From Pseudomonadota bacterium (lineage in GTDB: Bacteria; Pseudomonadota; Gammaproteobacteria; Steroidobacterales; Steroidobacteraceae), in NCBI GenBank assembly GCA_021817875.1, contig JAKAFQ010000099.1, positions 1 to 10,802 on the forward strand: a stretch of DNA of 10,802 bases, in the 5' to 3' direction. The position numbers were made by a program, and so were the translations under genes. The notes beneath the pieces were generated by a model, which saw only the letters and a list, made by a program, of their open reading frames with translations, made no database searches and was not told the DNA's origin. The number at the start of each line of letters is the position of its first letter. The first letter of the stretch is position 1. Positions 1 through 7,118 of this stretch are shown one piece after another.

Positions 1-290
1 TTGCCCTCGACGGACAGCCGGCGGAATATCGAGGCTTCCTGCGGCAGGTAGCCGAGTCCGAGCTGGGCCCGCCGGTGCATCGGCAGCATCGTGATGTCCC
101 GGTCGCCGAGGTGGATGCTGCCGGCGTCGCAGGGCACGAGTCCCGCCATCATGTAGAAAGCAGTGGTCTTCCCGGCGCCGTTCGGCCCCAGCAGACCCAC
201 GACCTCGCCGCTCGAGACCTCGACACTGAGACCTTGAACGACCTTGCGGGAACGGTAGCTTTTTTCGAGCCCCGTGGCTTTGAGCGACAT
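1..290 (-). CDS. lptB: LptB, LPS export ABC transporter ATPase (partial, C-terminal part missing)
   Basis: LptB is the cytoplasmic ATPase of the LptB2FGC complex that pulls lipopolysaccharide out of the inner membrane and pushes it along the LptA bridge. Ninety-six codons are present before the gene leaves the window. The protein begins [12 protein letters not shown] and carries the Walker A motif GPNGAGKT at residues 35-42 and the Q-loop stretch [14 protein letters not shown] at about 81-94, which is nearly identical to my memory of E. coli LptB. The signature motif, Walker B and switch histidine lie outside the window. The ATG at 290 is supported by AGAGG at 298-302, seven bases upstream. 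The gene follows lptA on the same strand but after an unusually long 273-base gap. Identity is secure; only the full length is unknown. Confidence 0.96.
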   Translation of the reverse strand, partial: MSLKATGLEKSYRSRKVVQGLSVEVSSGEVVGLLGPNGAGKTTAFYMMAGLVPCDAGSIHLGDRDITMLPMHRRAQLGLGYLPQEASIFRRLSVEG

Positions 291-360
291 CAGGGAGCCT
301 CTGATTGATCCGCGTGCACGGGCGGCGGCTGATTGGCGCAGCGGCGAGCGGGCGGGCAGG

Positions 361-377
361 GAGCCCACACCGGGCTC
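361..377 (-). other. Short hairpin upstream of lptB
   Basis: A perfect 6-base inverted repeat (gagccc and gggctc) encloses a 5-base loop, about 70 bases before the lptB start. No T-run follows on the lptB strand. It may be part of a structured lptB leader, or chance. Confidence 0.4.
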
Positions 378-497
378 TTGCGGAGCGAGGACGTGGCGCC
401 TGCGCCGCACGGGCGAACAGGCTCGAGTCCCGCTCCGGCTGCGCAGCGCCGATAGCCTAGCAGAGCGGCCTCGCAGACAGCGGCGGTCTTCCCATGC

Positions 498-550
498 CGG
501 CCGGTGGGCGCTGCCCCGCGCCTGTCACCGGCCGATCCGCGGGGCAGCGC
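498..550 (-). other. Two interlocked perfect inverted repeats downstream of lptA
   Basis: Arms 508-520 and 538-550 are a perfect 13-base inverted repeat (gcgctgccccgcg and its complement). Arms 498-506 and 526-534 are a second perfect 9-base inverted repeat (cggccggtg and its complement). Because one arm of each lies inside the other, both stems cannot form as simple nested hairpins in RNA: they are either alternatives or a pseudoknot. The element starts 14 bases after the lptA stop. No T-run follows on either strand, so it is not a classical intrinsic terminator. It could protect the 3' end of the kdsD-lptA message, attenuate lptB or be chance in GC-rich DNA. Confidence 0.6.
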
Positions 551-563
551 GAGCGCGAGCCGG

Positions 564-1373
564 TTAATCAGAGCCTCCTGAGCGGCTCTGCCTCTTGGCC
601 GGTTCCCGGCCGCCTCTGGCCGGAGGCTTCGCAGCGGGCGCTGTCTTGCGCGGCGAGGGCGCCTGCGGCGTGATGGTGAGGTGCACCCGCTCGCCGCTGC
701 CGGGTGCGCTCGCCTCGATCCGGTCCTTCAGCACATCGTAGGTCAGCAGCGGACCGCTGATCTCATTGCGGCCATCCGACAACCAGGCGTCCTGGCGCAG
801 CTGCACCGTCCCCTGGCTGACGTCGTAGACGATCCGGTCGGCATGCCCCTGAGTGAGTCTGCCGGCGGCGCTCTGCTGAGTGAACTCGGCGGGCTTGCCG
901 CTGACCGTGGCGCGGATGATGCGGCTGTCCTGCACATCCACCGTCGCGGTGTCCGCGTCCAGGCTGCCGCGCGGCGGAGCCTGGATGCGCACATTGCCCT
1001 CCAGGGTCCATTCGCTCCTCTGACGGGTCTGCCCCACCGTGGTGCGGGCGCGGTCCGCCCGTACGACCACATTGCCCTGAGCGATCACGACCTGCCGGTA
1101 GGTCGCCGTCTGAGTCTTGTAGTCCACTTCCACCGAGGCGGCATTGATGGCGATCGGCTGCCGCGAGAGCGTGGGCAGGCGCGGACCGGCGCCCGAAGCG
1201 AGACTGCCCGCGCGCCCGGCGACAGCAGCGCTGGCGGTCGCAGGGCCGCTGACGTGGCTGCCGCCTGCGGGATCGGCGCGAAGCGGACCATGGGCGAAGG
1301 CGGCGCCGATGCCGGCGAGACCAAGACCCAGGCCGAGCAGCAGGCTCCTAGTGCGGGGCAGTGACGATCGCAT
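564..1373 (-). CDS. lptA: LptA/OstA-family periplasmic LPS transport protein
   Basis: LptA monomers form the periplasmic bridge that carries lipopolysaccharide from LptC to LptD. The 269-residue product starts with a signal peptide: basic RSSLPRTR, a hydrophobic run LLLGLGLGLAGIGAAFA and likely cleavage after AFA near residue 27. A low-complexity Ala/Gly/Ser stretch (about 30-70) precedes the OstA-type beta-jellyroll domain (about 72-235). The domain includes GKPAEFTQQ at 159-167, QGHADRIVYD at 175-184 and TYDVLKDRIEA at 211-221, which align with E. coli LptA. A basic Pro/Lys/Arg-rich tail (238-269) ends the protein. E. coli LptA is about 185 residues, so this one is long, mainly in the linker, an extended first half of the domain and the tail. 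The ATG at 1373 gives an intact signal peptide and overlaps the lptC end by 26 bases. The ribosome site is weak, which suggests translational coupling to lptC. Confidence 0.93.
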   Translation of the reverse strand: MRSSLPRTRSLLLGLGLGLAGIGAAFAHGPLRADPAGGSHVSGPATASAAVAGRAGSLASGAGPRLPTLSRQPIAINAASVEVDYKTQTATYRQVVIAQGNVVVRADRARTTVGQTRQRSEWTLEGNVRIQAPPRGSLDADTATVDVQDSRIIRATVSGKPAEFTQQSAAGRLTQGHADRIVYDVSQGTVQLRQDAWLSDGRNEISGPLLTYDVLKDRIEASAPGSGERVHLTITPQAPSPRKTAPAAKPPARGGREPAKRQSRSGGSD

Positions 1374-1908
1374 GGACCGAAGATTCTAACTGGAGTCGGT
1401 GGGCCTTCAAATCCGCCACCAGGCCGTGGGCATCGAGCTGCTGGCCCGACCAGGTGAGTCTCACCGGGTCGGAGGTGCTCACGATATCCGAGCGGCTGTT
1501 GAAAGACAGCTTGCCGGTGGCGATGCGGATCGGTGCGCTCGAGCCGGTGATGGTCGCCGACACCTGTACGTGACCGGTGAGTTCGATCCGGCTGGTGCCG
1601 CGCAGAATCTCGCCCTGGTCGGAGGTGGCCGTCCACTGGTCGCCGCCACCGTGAAAGCTCATGCTGACCTCGCTGAGCTGCACCTGATTGGCATTCGGCA
1701 GCTGGCGGATCGTCGCGGCGTTGAGCGTGTACAGCGGCAGCCCGGCCGGACCGGTCTCGATGAGCTGGGCGTCGCGCGCCGAGTATCCCTCGTCCGTGTC
1801 GGCCCGGCGCACGGTGGCGGACTGCGGCGCCACGCCCTGGCGCGCGAGCAGCAGCGAGCCGATGATCACGGTCGCCACGGTCAGCACGGCGAAGATGCGG
1901 TAGATCAT
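1348..1908 (-). CDS. lptC: LptC, inner-membrane LPS transport protein
   Basis: LptC is the single-pass subunit of LptB2FGC that receives lipopolysaccharide and hands it to LptA. The 186-residue product has one N-terminal membrane segment (about residues 4-22, IFAVLTVATVIIGSLLLA) and no cleavage site, followed by a periplasmic beta-jellyroll. Typical family stretches are GYSARDAQLIETGPAGLPLYTLNA at 41-64 and TATSDQGEIL at 93-102. The start at 1908 overlaps the kdsC stop as ATGA, a classic coupling junction. The open frame continues far upstream into kdsC, but that part has no LptC character and would bury the membrane anchor, so the ATG at 1908 is preferred. The 3' end runs 26 bases into lptA. 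Confidence 0.93.
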   Translation of the reverse strand: MIYRIFAVLTVATVIIGSLLLARQGVAPQSATVRRADTDEGYSARDAQLIETGPAGLPLYTLNAATIRQLPNANQVQLSEVSMSFHGGGDQWTATSDQGEILRGTSRIELTGHVQVSATITGSSAPIRIATGKLSFNSRSDIVSTSDPVRLTWSGQQLDAHGLVADLKAHRLQLESSVHAIVTAPH

Positions 1909-2402
1909 GCGGGCGGGGCCGCGCCGCGTGCGGCCAGCAGAAAATCGCAGACTTCGCGGACCGCCCCCTGCCCGCCCGGCAAGGCCGTGACGATGTGAGC
2001 GGCCCGCAGGGCGTCGCGGTGCGCGTCCGCCACCGCGAAAGCCAGTCCCGCCGCGCGCATCAGCGGTACATCGGGTGTATCGTCGCCGATGCAGGCGCAG
2101 GCGGCGGGGGGCACCTCGAGGCGCGCACACAACCGCCGGAAGGCGCCGAGCTTGTCCGTCACGCCTTGCATGACGTGACGGACACCCAACTCGCGGCATC
2201 GCCGGCGCGTCATCTGCGAGCGCCGGCCGGAGATCACCGCCACGGCGACGCCCGCGGCGGTCAGCTGCTTCATGCCGGCGCCATCGCGGACGTGGAACGC
2301 TTTCAGCGCCTCGCCACGCGGGCCGAAATACAGCCGGCCGTCGGTCAGTACTCCGTCGACGTCAAGCACCAGCAGTCGGATCCGGGCGGCGTCGGAGCTC
2401 AT
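1905..2402 (-). CDS. kdsC: KdsC, 3-deoxy-D-manno-octulosonate 8-phosphate phosphatase
   Basis: KdsC is a cytoplasmic HAD-superfamily phosphatase that releases KDO from KDO 8-phosphate before activation to CMP-KDO. The 165-residue protein shows HAD motif I, LDVDGVLTDG, with nucleophile Asp14 and acid/base Asp16; motif II ISGR with Ser58; the motif III lysine Lys84 in TDKLGAF; and motif IV GDDTPD with Asp107, Asp108 and Asp111. It is a little shorter than E. coli KdsC (about 188), as expected for C0-type HAD members that lack a cap domain and work as tetramers. The start is the ATG at 2402, 15 bases after the kdsD stop. The ribosome site is poor, so translation may depend on kdsD. The stop overlaps the lptC start by four bases. 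All catalytic residues are present. Confidence 0.95.
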   Translation of the reverse strand: MSSDAARIRLLVLDVDGVLTDGRLYFGPRGEALKAFHVRDGAGMKQLTAAGVAVAVISGRRSQMTRRRCRELGVRHVMQGVTDKLGAFRRLCARLEVPPAACACIGDDTPDVPLMRAAGLAFAVADAHRDALRAAHIVTALPGGQGAVREVCDFLLAARGAAPPA

Positions 2403-2417
2403 CGGGAGATCGCCGGC

Positions 2418-3413
2418 TCAGACGACGCCGGCGCGGAACAGATCGTGCACGTTGAGCGCGCCGATCAACCGGCCGAGTTCATCGGCCACCGGCAGGGCGG
2501 TGATGCGGTGCAGCTCCATCAGGTGCACCGCTTCGGCCGCCAGTTCCTGTGGCCCAATGGTCTTGCACGGAGAGGTCATCACCTCGCAGATGGCGGCGGT
2601 GTGCACGTCGACCTGCCGGTCGAGGGCGCGCCGCAGATCCCCATCGGTGAACACGCCGAGAATGCGTTCGTCCTGGTCGACGACCACGGTCATCCCGAGT
2701 CCCTTGCGCGACATCTCCAGCAGCCCTTCGCCGAGCCGGGTGTCCGCAAGGACCCGCGGCAGCGCCTCGCCGGTGCGCATCAGCTCCGCGACGCGCAGCA
2801 GCAGCTGCCGGCCGAGCGTGCCGCCGGGGTGCGAGCGAGCGAAGTCCTGCCGGGTGAAGCCACGGGCTTCCAACACCGCGACGGCGAGCGCATCACCCAT
2901 CGCGAGTGCCGCCGTGGTGCTTGCCGTGGGCGCAAGATTCAGCGGACAGGCCTCCTCCGGCACGCTGACGTCGAGGATGGCGGCGGCGGCGCGGCCGAGG
3001 GTGGAGTCCGGCCTGCCCACCATGGCGATGAGCGGTACGGCCAGGCGCGCCAGGTGCGGCAGCAGCAGCAGCACTTCGGGTGTCTCACCCGAATTGGACA
3101 GCGCGAGCACCACGTCGGCGCGCGTGATCATGCCGAGATCGCCGTGACTGGCCTCGGCCGGATGGAGAAAAAACGCCGGACTGCCGGTGCTCGCGAGGGT
3201 CGCGGCGATCTTGCGCGCGATGTGGCCCGATTTGCCTATTCCGGTGACTACCACGCGGCCCTGGCATTGCAGGCAGAGCCGGCAGGCGGTCGCGAAGCGC
3301 CCGTCCAGGCGATCGAGCAGCGCCTCGACGGCGCGGGTCTCGATCGAGACGGCACGACGCGCGGCCGCGAGCAGGTCGCGGTCGGCGCGGCTGGGGGCGG
3401 CAGATGGGCTCAT
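2418..3413 (-). CDS. kdsD: KdsD, D-arabinose 5-phosphate isomerase
   Basis: KdsD interconverts ribulose 5-phosphate and arabinose 5-phosphate, the first step of KDO synthesis. The 331-residue protein has an N-terminal SIS sugar-isomerase domain (about 35-205) with GIGKSGHIA at 58-66, HPAEASHGDLGM at 84-95, SNSGETPE at 106-113 and CPLNLAPTASTT at 156-167. Two CBS domains follow (about 208-265 and 276-331, with VFTDGDLRRAL at 254-264). The active-site residues known for E. coli KdsD (Lys59, Glu111, Glu152, His193) fall here at Lys61, Glu113, Glu154 and His195, a constant offset of two. That agreement also supports the ATG at 3413. There is no real Shine-Dalgarno sequence, and a promoter -10 element ends nine bases before the ATG, so the message may be leaderless. 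It is the first gene of the kdsD-kdsC-lptC-lptA unit and is divergent from ibaG. Confidence 0.96.
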   Translation of the reverse strand: MSPSAAPSRADRDLLAAARRAVSIETRAVEALLDRLDGRFATACRLCLQCQGRVVVTGIGKSGHIARKIAATLASTGSPAFFLHPAEASHGDLGMITRADVVLALSNSGETPEVLLLLPHLARLAVPLIAMVGRPDSTLGRAAAAILDVSVPEEACPLNLAPTASTTAALAMGDALAVAVLEARGFTRQDFARSHPGGTLGRQLLLRVAELMRTGEALPRVLADTRLGEGLLEMSRKGLGMTVVVDQDERILGVFTDGDLRRALDRQVDVHTAAICEVMTSPCKTIGPQELAAEAVHLMELHRITALPVADELGRLIGALNVHDLFRAGVV

Positions 3414-3421
3414 GAGTGTCC

Positions 3422-3434
3422 AATTGTAGCAATT
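3422..3434. promoter_or_regulatory. Operator-like dyad over the kdsD -10 element
   Basis: AATTG-TAG-CAATT is a perfect dyad with 5-base arms and a 3-base centre, and one of few AT-rich patches in this region. It covers the proposed extended -10 of kdsD. A protein bound here would block that promoter. The arms are short, so chance is a fair alternative. Confidence 0.3.
3423..3431 (-). promoter_or_regulatory. Extended -10 promoter for the kdsD-lptA operon
   Basis: On the minus strand the sequence reads TGCTACAAT, an extended -10 (TGn plus TACAAT, one mismatch to TATAAT). No good -35 lies 16-18 bases upstream, which fits an extended -10 promoter. Only nine bases separate the hexamer from the kdsD ATG, so transcription would begin within a few bases of the start codon. 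Prediction only. Confidence 0.5.
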
Positions 3435-3534
3435 CCGCCCAATCTCTCCGCGGTGCCCGGCGGCCGGCCGAGACCCGGACCGCGCAGGACAGGCTCATCG
3501 GGCGCACGGCCCTCGCGTCGATTAAGATGCTCCC

Positions 3535-5029
<1,495 letters not shown>

Positions 5030-5048
5030 CCGCGAGTGACGCTCGCGG
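5030..5048 (+). other. Hairpin between murA and the phosphogluconate dehydrogenase gene
   Basis: Immediately after the murA stop, ccgcgag and ctcgcgg form a perfect 7-base stem with a 5-base loop. No T-run follows and the next ribosome site begins 12 bases later. It looks like an intercistronic processing or stability element rather than a strong terminator. Confidence 0.5.
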
Positions 5049-5059
5049 AGGCAATCGAC

Positions 5060-5064
5060 GGAGG
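5060..5064 (+). promoter_or_regulatory. Strong Shine-Dalgarno for the phosphogluconate dehydrogenase
   Basis: GGAGG at 5060-5064 precedes the ATG at 5074 by nine bases. It is the best ribosome site in the plus-strand operon, giving this gene initiation independent of murA. Confidence 0.75.
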
Positions 5065-5073
5065 GCGTATCGT

Positions 5074-6081
5074 ATGCGAATTGGCATGATCGGACTGGGG
5101 CGGATGGGCGCCTACATGGTGCGGCGGTTGATCGAGGGCGGTCACGAGTGCGTCGCGTATGACAGATCAACGGCCGCGGTACAGGCCGCCGCGGCCGTAG
5201 GGGCCCGCGCCGCGTCCTCGCCCGCGGAGCTGATTGCACAGCTGACGCCGCCGCGGGCGGTGTGGATCATGGTGCCGGCGGCGGCCGTCGATACCGTGAT
5301 TGCGCAGTTGCGGCCGCTGATGGCCTCCGGCGACGTGCTCATCGATGGCGGTAATTCCCATTATTCGGACGATATTCGCCGTGCCGACGAGCTGCGTCCG
5401 GCGGGCATCCACTATCTGGACGTCGGCACCAGCGGCGGTGTGCTCGGGTTCGAACAGGGCTACTGTCTCATGGTCGGTGGAGACAAGGAGATTTTCGACA
5501 CGCTGGAGCCGCTGTTCGCCACGCTGTCTCCCGGCGGACGGATGCCCGCCGCCGGCGCCCGGCGCGCCGAGGACACGGCGCCCATGGGCTATCTGCACTG
5601 CGGCCCGAGCGGCGCCGGCCATTTCGTGAAGATGGTTCACAACGGCATCGAATACGGCGTGATGGCCGCGTATGCCGAGGGACTCAGCGTCCTCGAGCGC
5701 GCCGATGCCGGCCTGAGGTCACGGGACACCGACGCCGAGACCGCGCCGCTCGCGCATCCGCGCCTGTTCCAGTACCGATTCGACATCGCCGCGGTCACCG
5801 AGGTGTGGCGTCACGGCAGTATCATTTCCTCGCGCCTGCTGGATCTGACGGCGAAGGCGCTGGCCTCGGACCCGCAGCTGGCGGGTTTCGGCGGGCGGGT
5901 ATCCGATTCCGGAGAGGGGCGCTGGACAGTACAGGCGGCGATCGAGATGGGGGTGCCGGCCCACGTGCTGAGCGCGGCGCTCTATTCGCGCTTCGAATCG
6001 CGCGGCAGCGGCGAATTTGCCAGCAAGGTGCTCTCGGCCATGCGGCTCGGCTTCGGCGGGCACGTCGAGAAGAAGGCCTAG
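5074..6081 (+). CDS. 6-phosphogluconate dehydrogenase, decarboxylating, short (GntZ/YqeC-like) form
   Basis: The enzyme oxidises and decarboxylates 6-phosphogluconate to ribulose 5-phosphate and CO2. The 335-residue protein has an N-terminal Rossmann fold with GLGRMG at 7-12 and ends beta-strand 2 with Asp30 (VAYDRS), an acidic residue that usually indicates NAD+ preference over NADP+. Substrate motifs follow: DGGNSHYSDD at 91-100, GTSGGVLGFEQGY at 118-130, and the catalytic block HFVKMVHNGIEYG at 183-195 with Lys186, Asn190 and Glu193. The C-terminal region includes SDSGEGRWTVQAAIEMGVP at 277-295. The length fits the roughly 300-330 residue NAD-type enzymes and not the 470-residue Gnd of E. 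coli. It lies 44 bases after murA and converges on the SPFH gene. Cofactor choice is inferred from one position. Confidence 0.92.
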   Translation: MRIGMIGLGRMGAYMVRRLIEGGHECVAYDRSTAAVQAAAAVGARAASSPAELIAQLTPPRAVWIMVPAAAVDTVIAQLRPLMASGDVLIDGGNSHYSDDIRRADELRPAGIHYLDVGTSGGVLGFEQGYCLMVGGDKEIFDTLEPLFATLSPGGRMPAAGARRAEDTAPMGYLHCGPSGAGHFVKMVHNGIEYGVMAAYAEGLSVLERADAGLRSRDTDAETAPLAHPRLFQYRFDIAAVTEVWRHGSIISSRLLDLTAKALASDPQLAGFGGRVSDSGEGRWTVQAAIEMGVPAHVLSAALYSRFESRGSGEFASKVLSAMRLGFGGHVEKKA

Positions 6082-6113
6082 CGCGCTGCGTCGCGGTCGG
6101 TGAATCGGCCCGA
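6082..6113. other. Short convergent junction, no strong terminator
   Basis: The 32 bases between the two convergent stops hold only a weak stem (gtcgg at 6096-6100 with ccgac at 6110-6114, 9-base loop) and no T-run in either direction. Overlapping 3' ends of the two messages are likely. Confidence 0.35.
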
Positions 6114-6938
6114 CTAGCGCGCAGCGATCGCCGGCAGGTTGCCGATCATCGGCAGCACGCCCTTGCCGCCCATCACCTGTGGCAGATGACCGTCCCACTT
6201 GGCGATCGCCTGTTGCTGGATGATCTCCGGTGTCAGGCTTTGCTGGAGGAGCTTCTGTGCCTCGGCCTGGGCGGTCGCCTCGACGATTTTCTGCTGCGCC
6301 TGGACCTTGGCGCGATCCAGGTCGTACTCGGCCTGCAGGGCGCGCTGTTGGGCAACCTGCTTCTGCTCGATCGCCTCGGCGTACTGGCGGCTGAAGTGGA
6401 AGTCGGTGACGTTCACGGCGTCCACCACGACCCGGAACGGCTGCAGTGCGCTGCGGATCTGCGCCTCAATCCTGCCGCGTACCGCGTCGCGCTGCACGAT
6501 CAGGTCCTCGGCATTGTAGTGTGCCGTGACCGCCTTCACCGCATTGCTGATCGCCGGCCGGATGACCTTGGAAATCAGCGCCCGCTCGCTGCCGACGTGC
6601 TGGTACACCCACTCCGCATCCGCCGGAAGAATGTGCCAGTTCGTGGCGATCGTGGTCGACACGTCCTGCAGATCCAGACTGGCGGCGCTCTCGGTGGCCT
6701 GCGAGTTCTGCACCTGCACATTCATCTTCGCCACCGTCTGCATGAACGGCAGCTTGAAGTGCAGCCCCGGCTGGAGCACGCCGGGATGCACGGCGCCGAA
6801 GGTCATGAGCACGCCGCGCTCGCCGGGGCCGATCTGTACGAACGCCCCGCCGAGGACGAGCAGCACGACGACGATGAGCACACCGGCCACGACAGCCCGC
6901 CGAGGAGGATCAGACAACGGGGAGACTCGGGAGTTCAC
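6114..6938 (-). CDS. SPFH/prohibitin-family membrane protein (HflC-like)
   Basis: The 274-residue protein has one N-terminal membrane anchor (about 15-36, VVAGVLIVVVLLVLGGAFVQI) and an SPFH/Band 7 domain (about 35-190) starting GPGERGVLMTFGAVHPGVLQPGLHF. A charged, Gln/Ala-rich coiled-coil (about 185-232) and the C-terminal block KWDGHLPQVMGGKG (247-260), typical of bacterial prohibitin-type proteins, complete it. Family members form large oligomeric rings in the inner membrane and often hold or regulate proteases, as HflKC does with FtsH. No hflK partner is next to it, so I do not call it HflC itself. The start is GTG at 6938, supported by GGAGG seven bases upstream, and it overlaps the stop of a small upstream ORF as GTGA. 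The main domain probably faces the periplasm, by analogy with HflC. Client and partner proteins are unknown. Confidence 0.9.
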   Translation of the reverse strand: MNSRVSPLSDPPRRAVVAGVLIVVVLLVLGGAFVQIGPGERGVLMTFGAVHPGVLQPGLHFKLPFMQTVAKMNVQVQNSQATESAASLDLQDVSTTIATNWHILPADAEWVYQHVGSERALISKVIRPAISNAVKAVTAHYNAEDLIVQRDAVRGRIEAQIRSALQPFRVVVDAVNVTDFHFSRQYAEAIEQKQVAQQRALQAEYDLDRAKVQAQQKIVEATAQAEAQKLLQQSLTPEIIQQQAIAKWDGHLPQVMGGKGVLPMIGNLPAIAAR

Positions 6939-7105
6939 GGGGAGTCCTCCATGGCGCAGGGAATCTGTTCGTGACGTCTCCAGAGTTTCTGGATGTCGTC
7001 CGTATCGAAGGGTTGAGAGGCGGGCGCGGCAACCGCCGCGTCATGAGTCATGACGTCCGTGCCGTCAGCGTCGAGGCTCGGGACGACCTGTCGCGTCAGG
7101 GCCAT
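6935..7105 (-). CDS. Small ORF of unknown function coupled to the SPFH gene
   Basis: I do not recognise this 56-residue product. It begins MALTRQVVPSLDADGTD, has an Ala/Asp-rich middle and ends with a likely amphipathic helix (DTDDIQKLWRRHEQIP, about 34-49) containing a single Cys50. It has no signal peptide or membrane segment. In favour of a real gene: CTGGGAG ends six bases before the ATG at 7105, and the stop overlaps the SPFH GTG start by four bases. Against: about 13 of 56 codons end in A or T, less GC-biased than the neighbours look, and a perfect 17-base palindrome lies inside it. An ATG six bases upstream (7111) touches the Shine-Dalgarno, so the second ATG is preferred. It may be a small protein or a leader ORF that sets translation of the SPFH gene. 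Confidence 0.5.
   Translation of the reverse strand: MALTRQVVPSLDADGTDVMTHDAAVAAPASQPFDTDDIQKLWRRHEQIPCAMEDSP
6946..6950 (-). promoter_or_regulatory. Shine-Dalgarno that decides the GTG start of the SPFH gene
   Basis: On the minus strand GGAGG lies seven bases before the GTG at 6938. It sits within the last codons of the small upstream ORF, a layout typical of coupled genes. Confidence 0.75.
7039..7055. promoter_or_regulatory. 17-base perfect palindrome, operator-like
   Basis: CGTCATGA-G-TCATGACG has perfect 8-base arms around one central base. It lies inside the small ORF, about 100 bases upstream of the SPFH start. It has the form of a dimeric repressor or activator site, but the regulator is unknown. 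Confidence 0.4.
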
Positions 7106-7111
7106 GTGCAT

Positions 7112-7118
7112 CTCCCAG
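7112..7118 (-). promoter_or_regulatory. Shine-Dalgarno of the small ORF
   Basis: The minus strand reads CTGGGAG here, six bases before the ATG at 7105. The spacing selects that ATG over the one at 7111, which directly abuts the site. Confidence 0.55.

Larger units (their letters stand above)
291..563 (-). other. Untranslated gap between lptA and lptB
   Basis: This 273-base stretch separates the lptA stop from the lptB start. On the transcribed strand I find no plausible reading frame; the only ATG I noticed, near 495, opens a 12-codon frame without a good ribosome site. It is very GC-rich and contains several inverted repeats, listed separately. I found no convincing sigma-70 promoter for lptB. 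Either lptB is read through from upstream or it uses a promoter I cannot recognise. Confidence 0.7.

Noticed and set aside
455..470. Possible minus-strand -10 (TAGGCT) for lptB
   Set aside because: Poor hexamer match and no -35 at a suitable distance.
274..567. Plus-strand frame of 97 codons across the lptA-lptB gap
   Set aside because: It overlaps the lptB start antisense, is almost entirely Arg/Ala/Gly/Ser and has no ribosome site of note.
1909..2199. N-terminal extension of lptC into kdsC
   Set aside because: The frame is open, but the extension is Arg-rich shadow of kdsC and would place the membrane anchor internally; the ATGA junction favours 1908.
5805..6974. Plus-strand open frame of 389 codons across the dehydrogenase end and the SPFH gene
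   Set aside because: It spans a convergent junction and is antisense to the well-supported SPFH gene; Leu/His/Arg-rich shadow.
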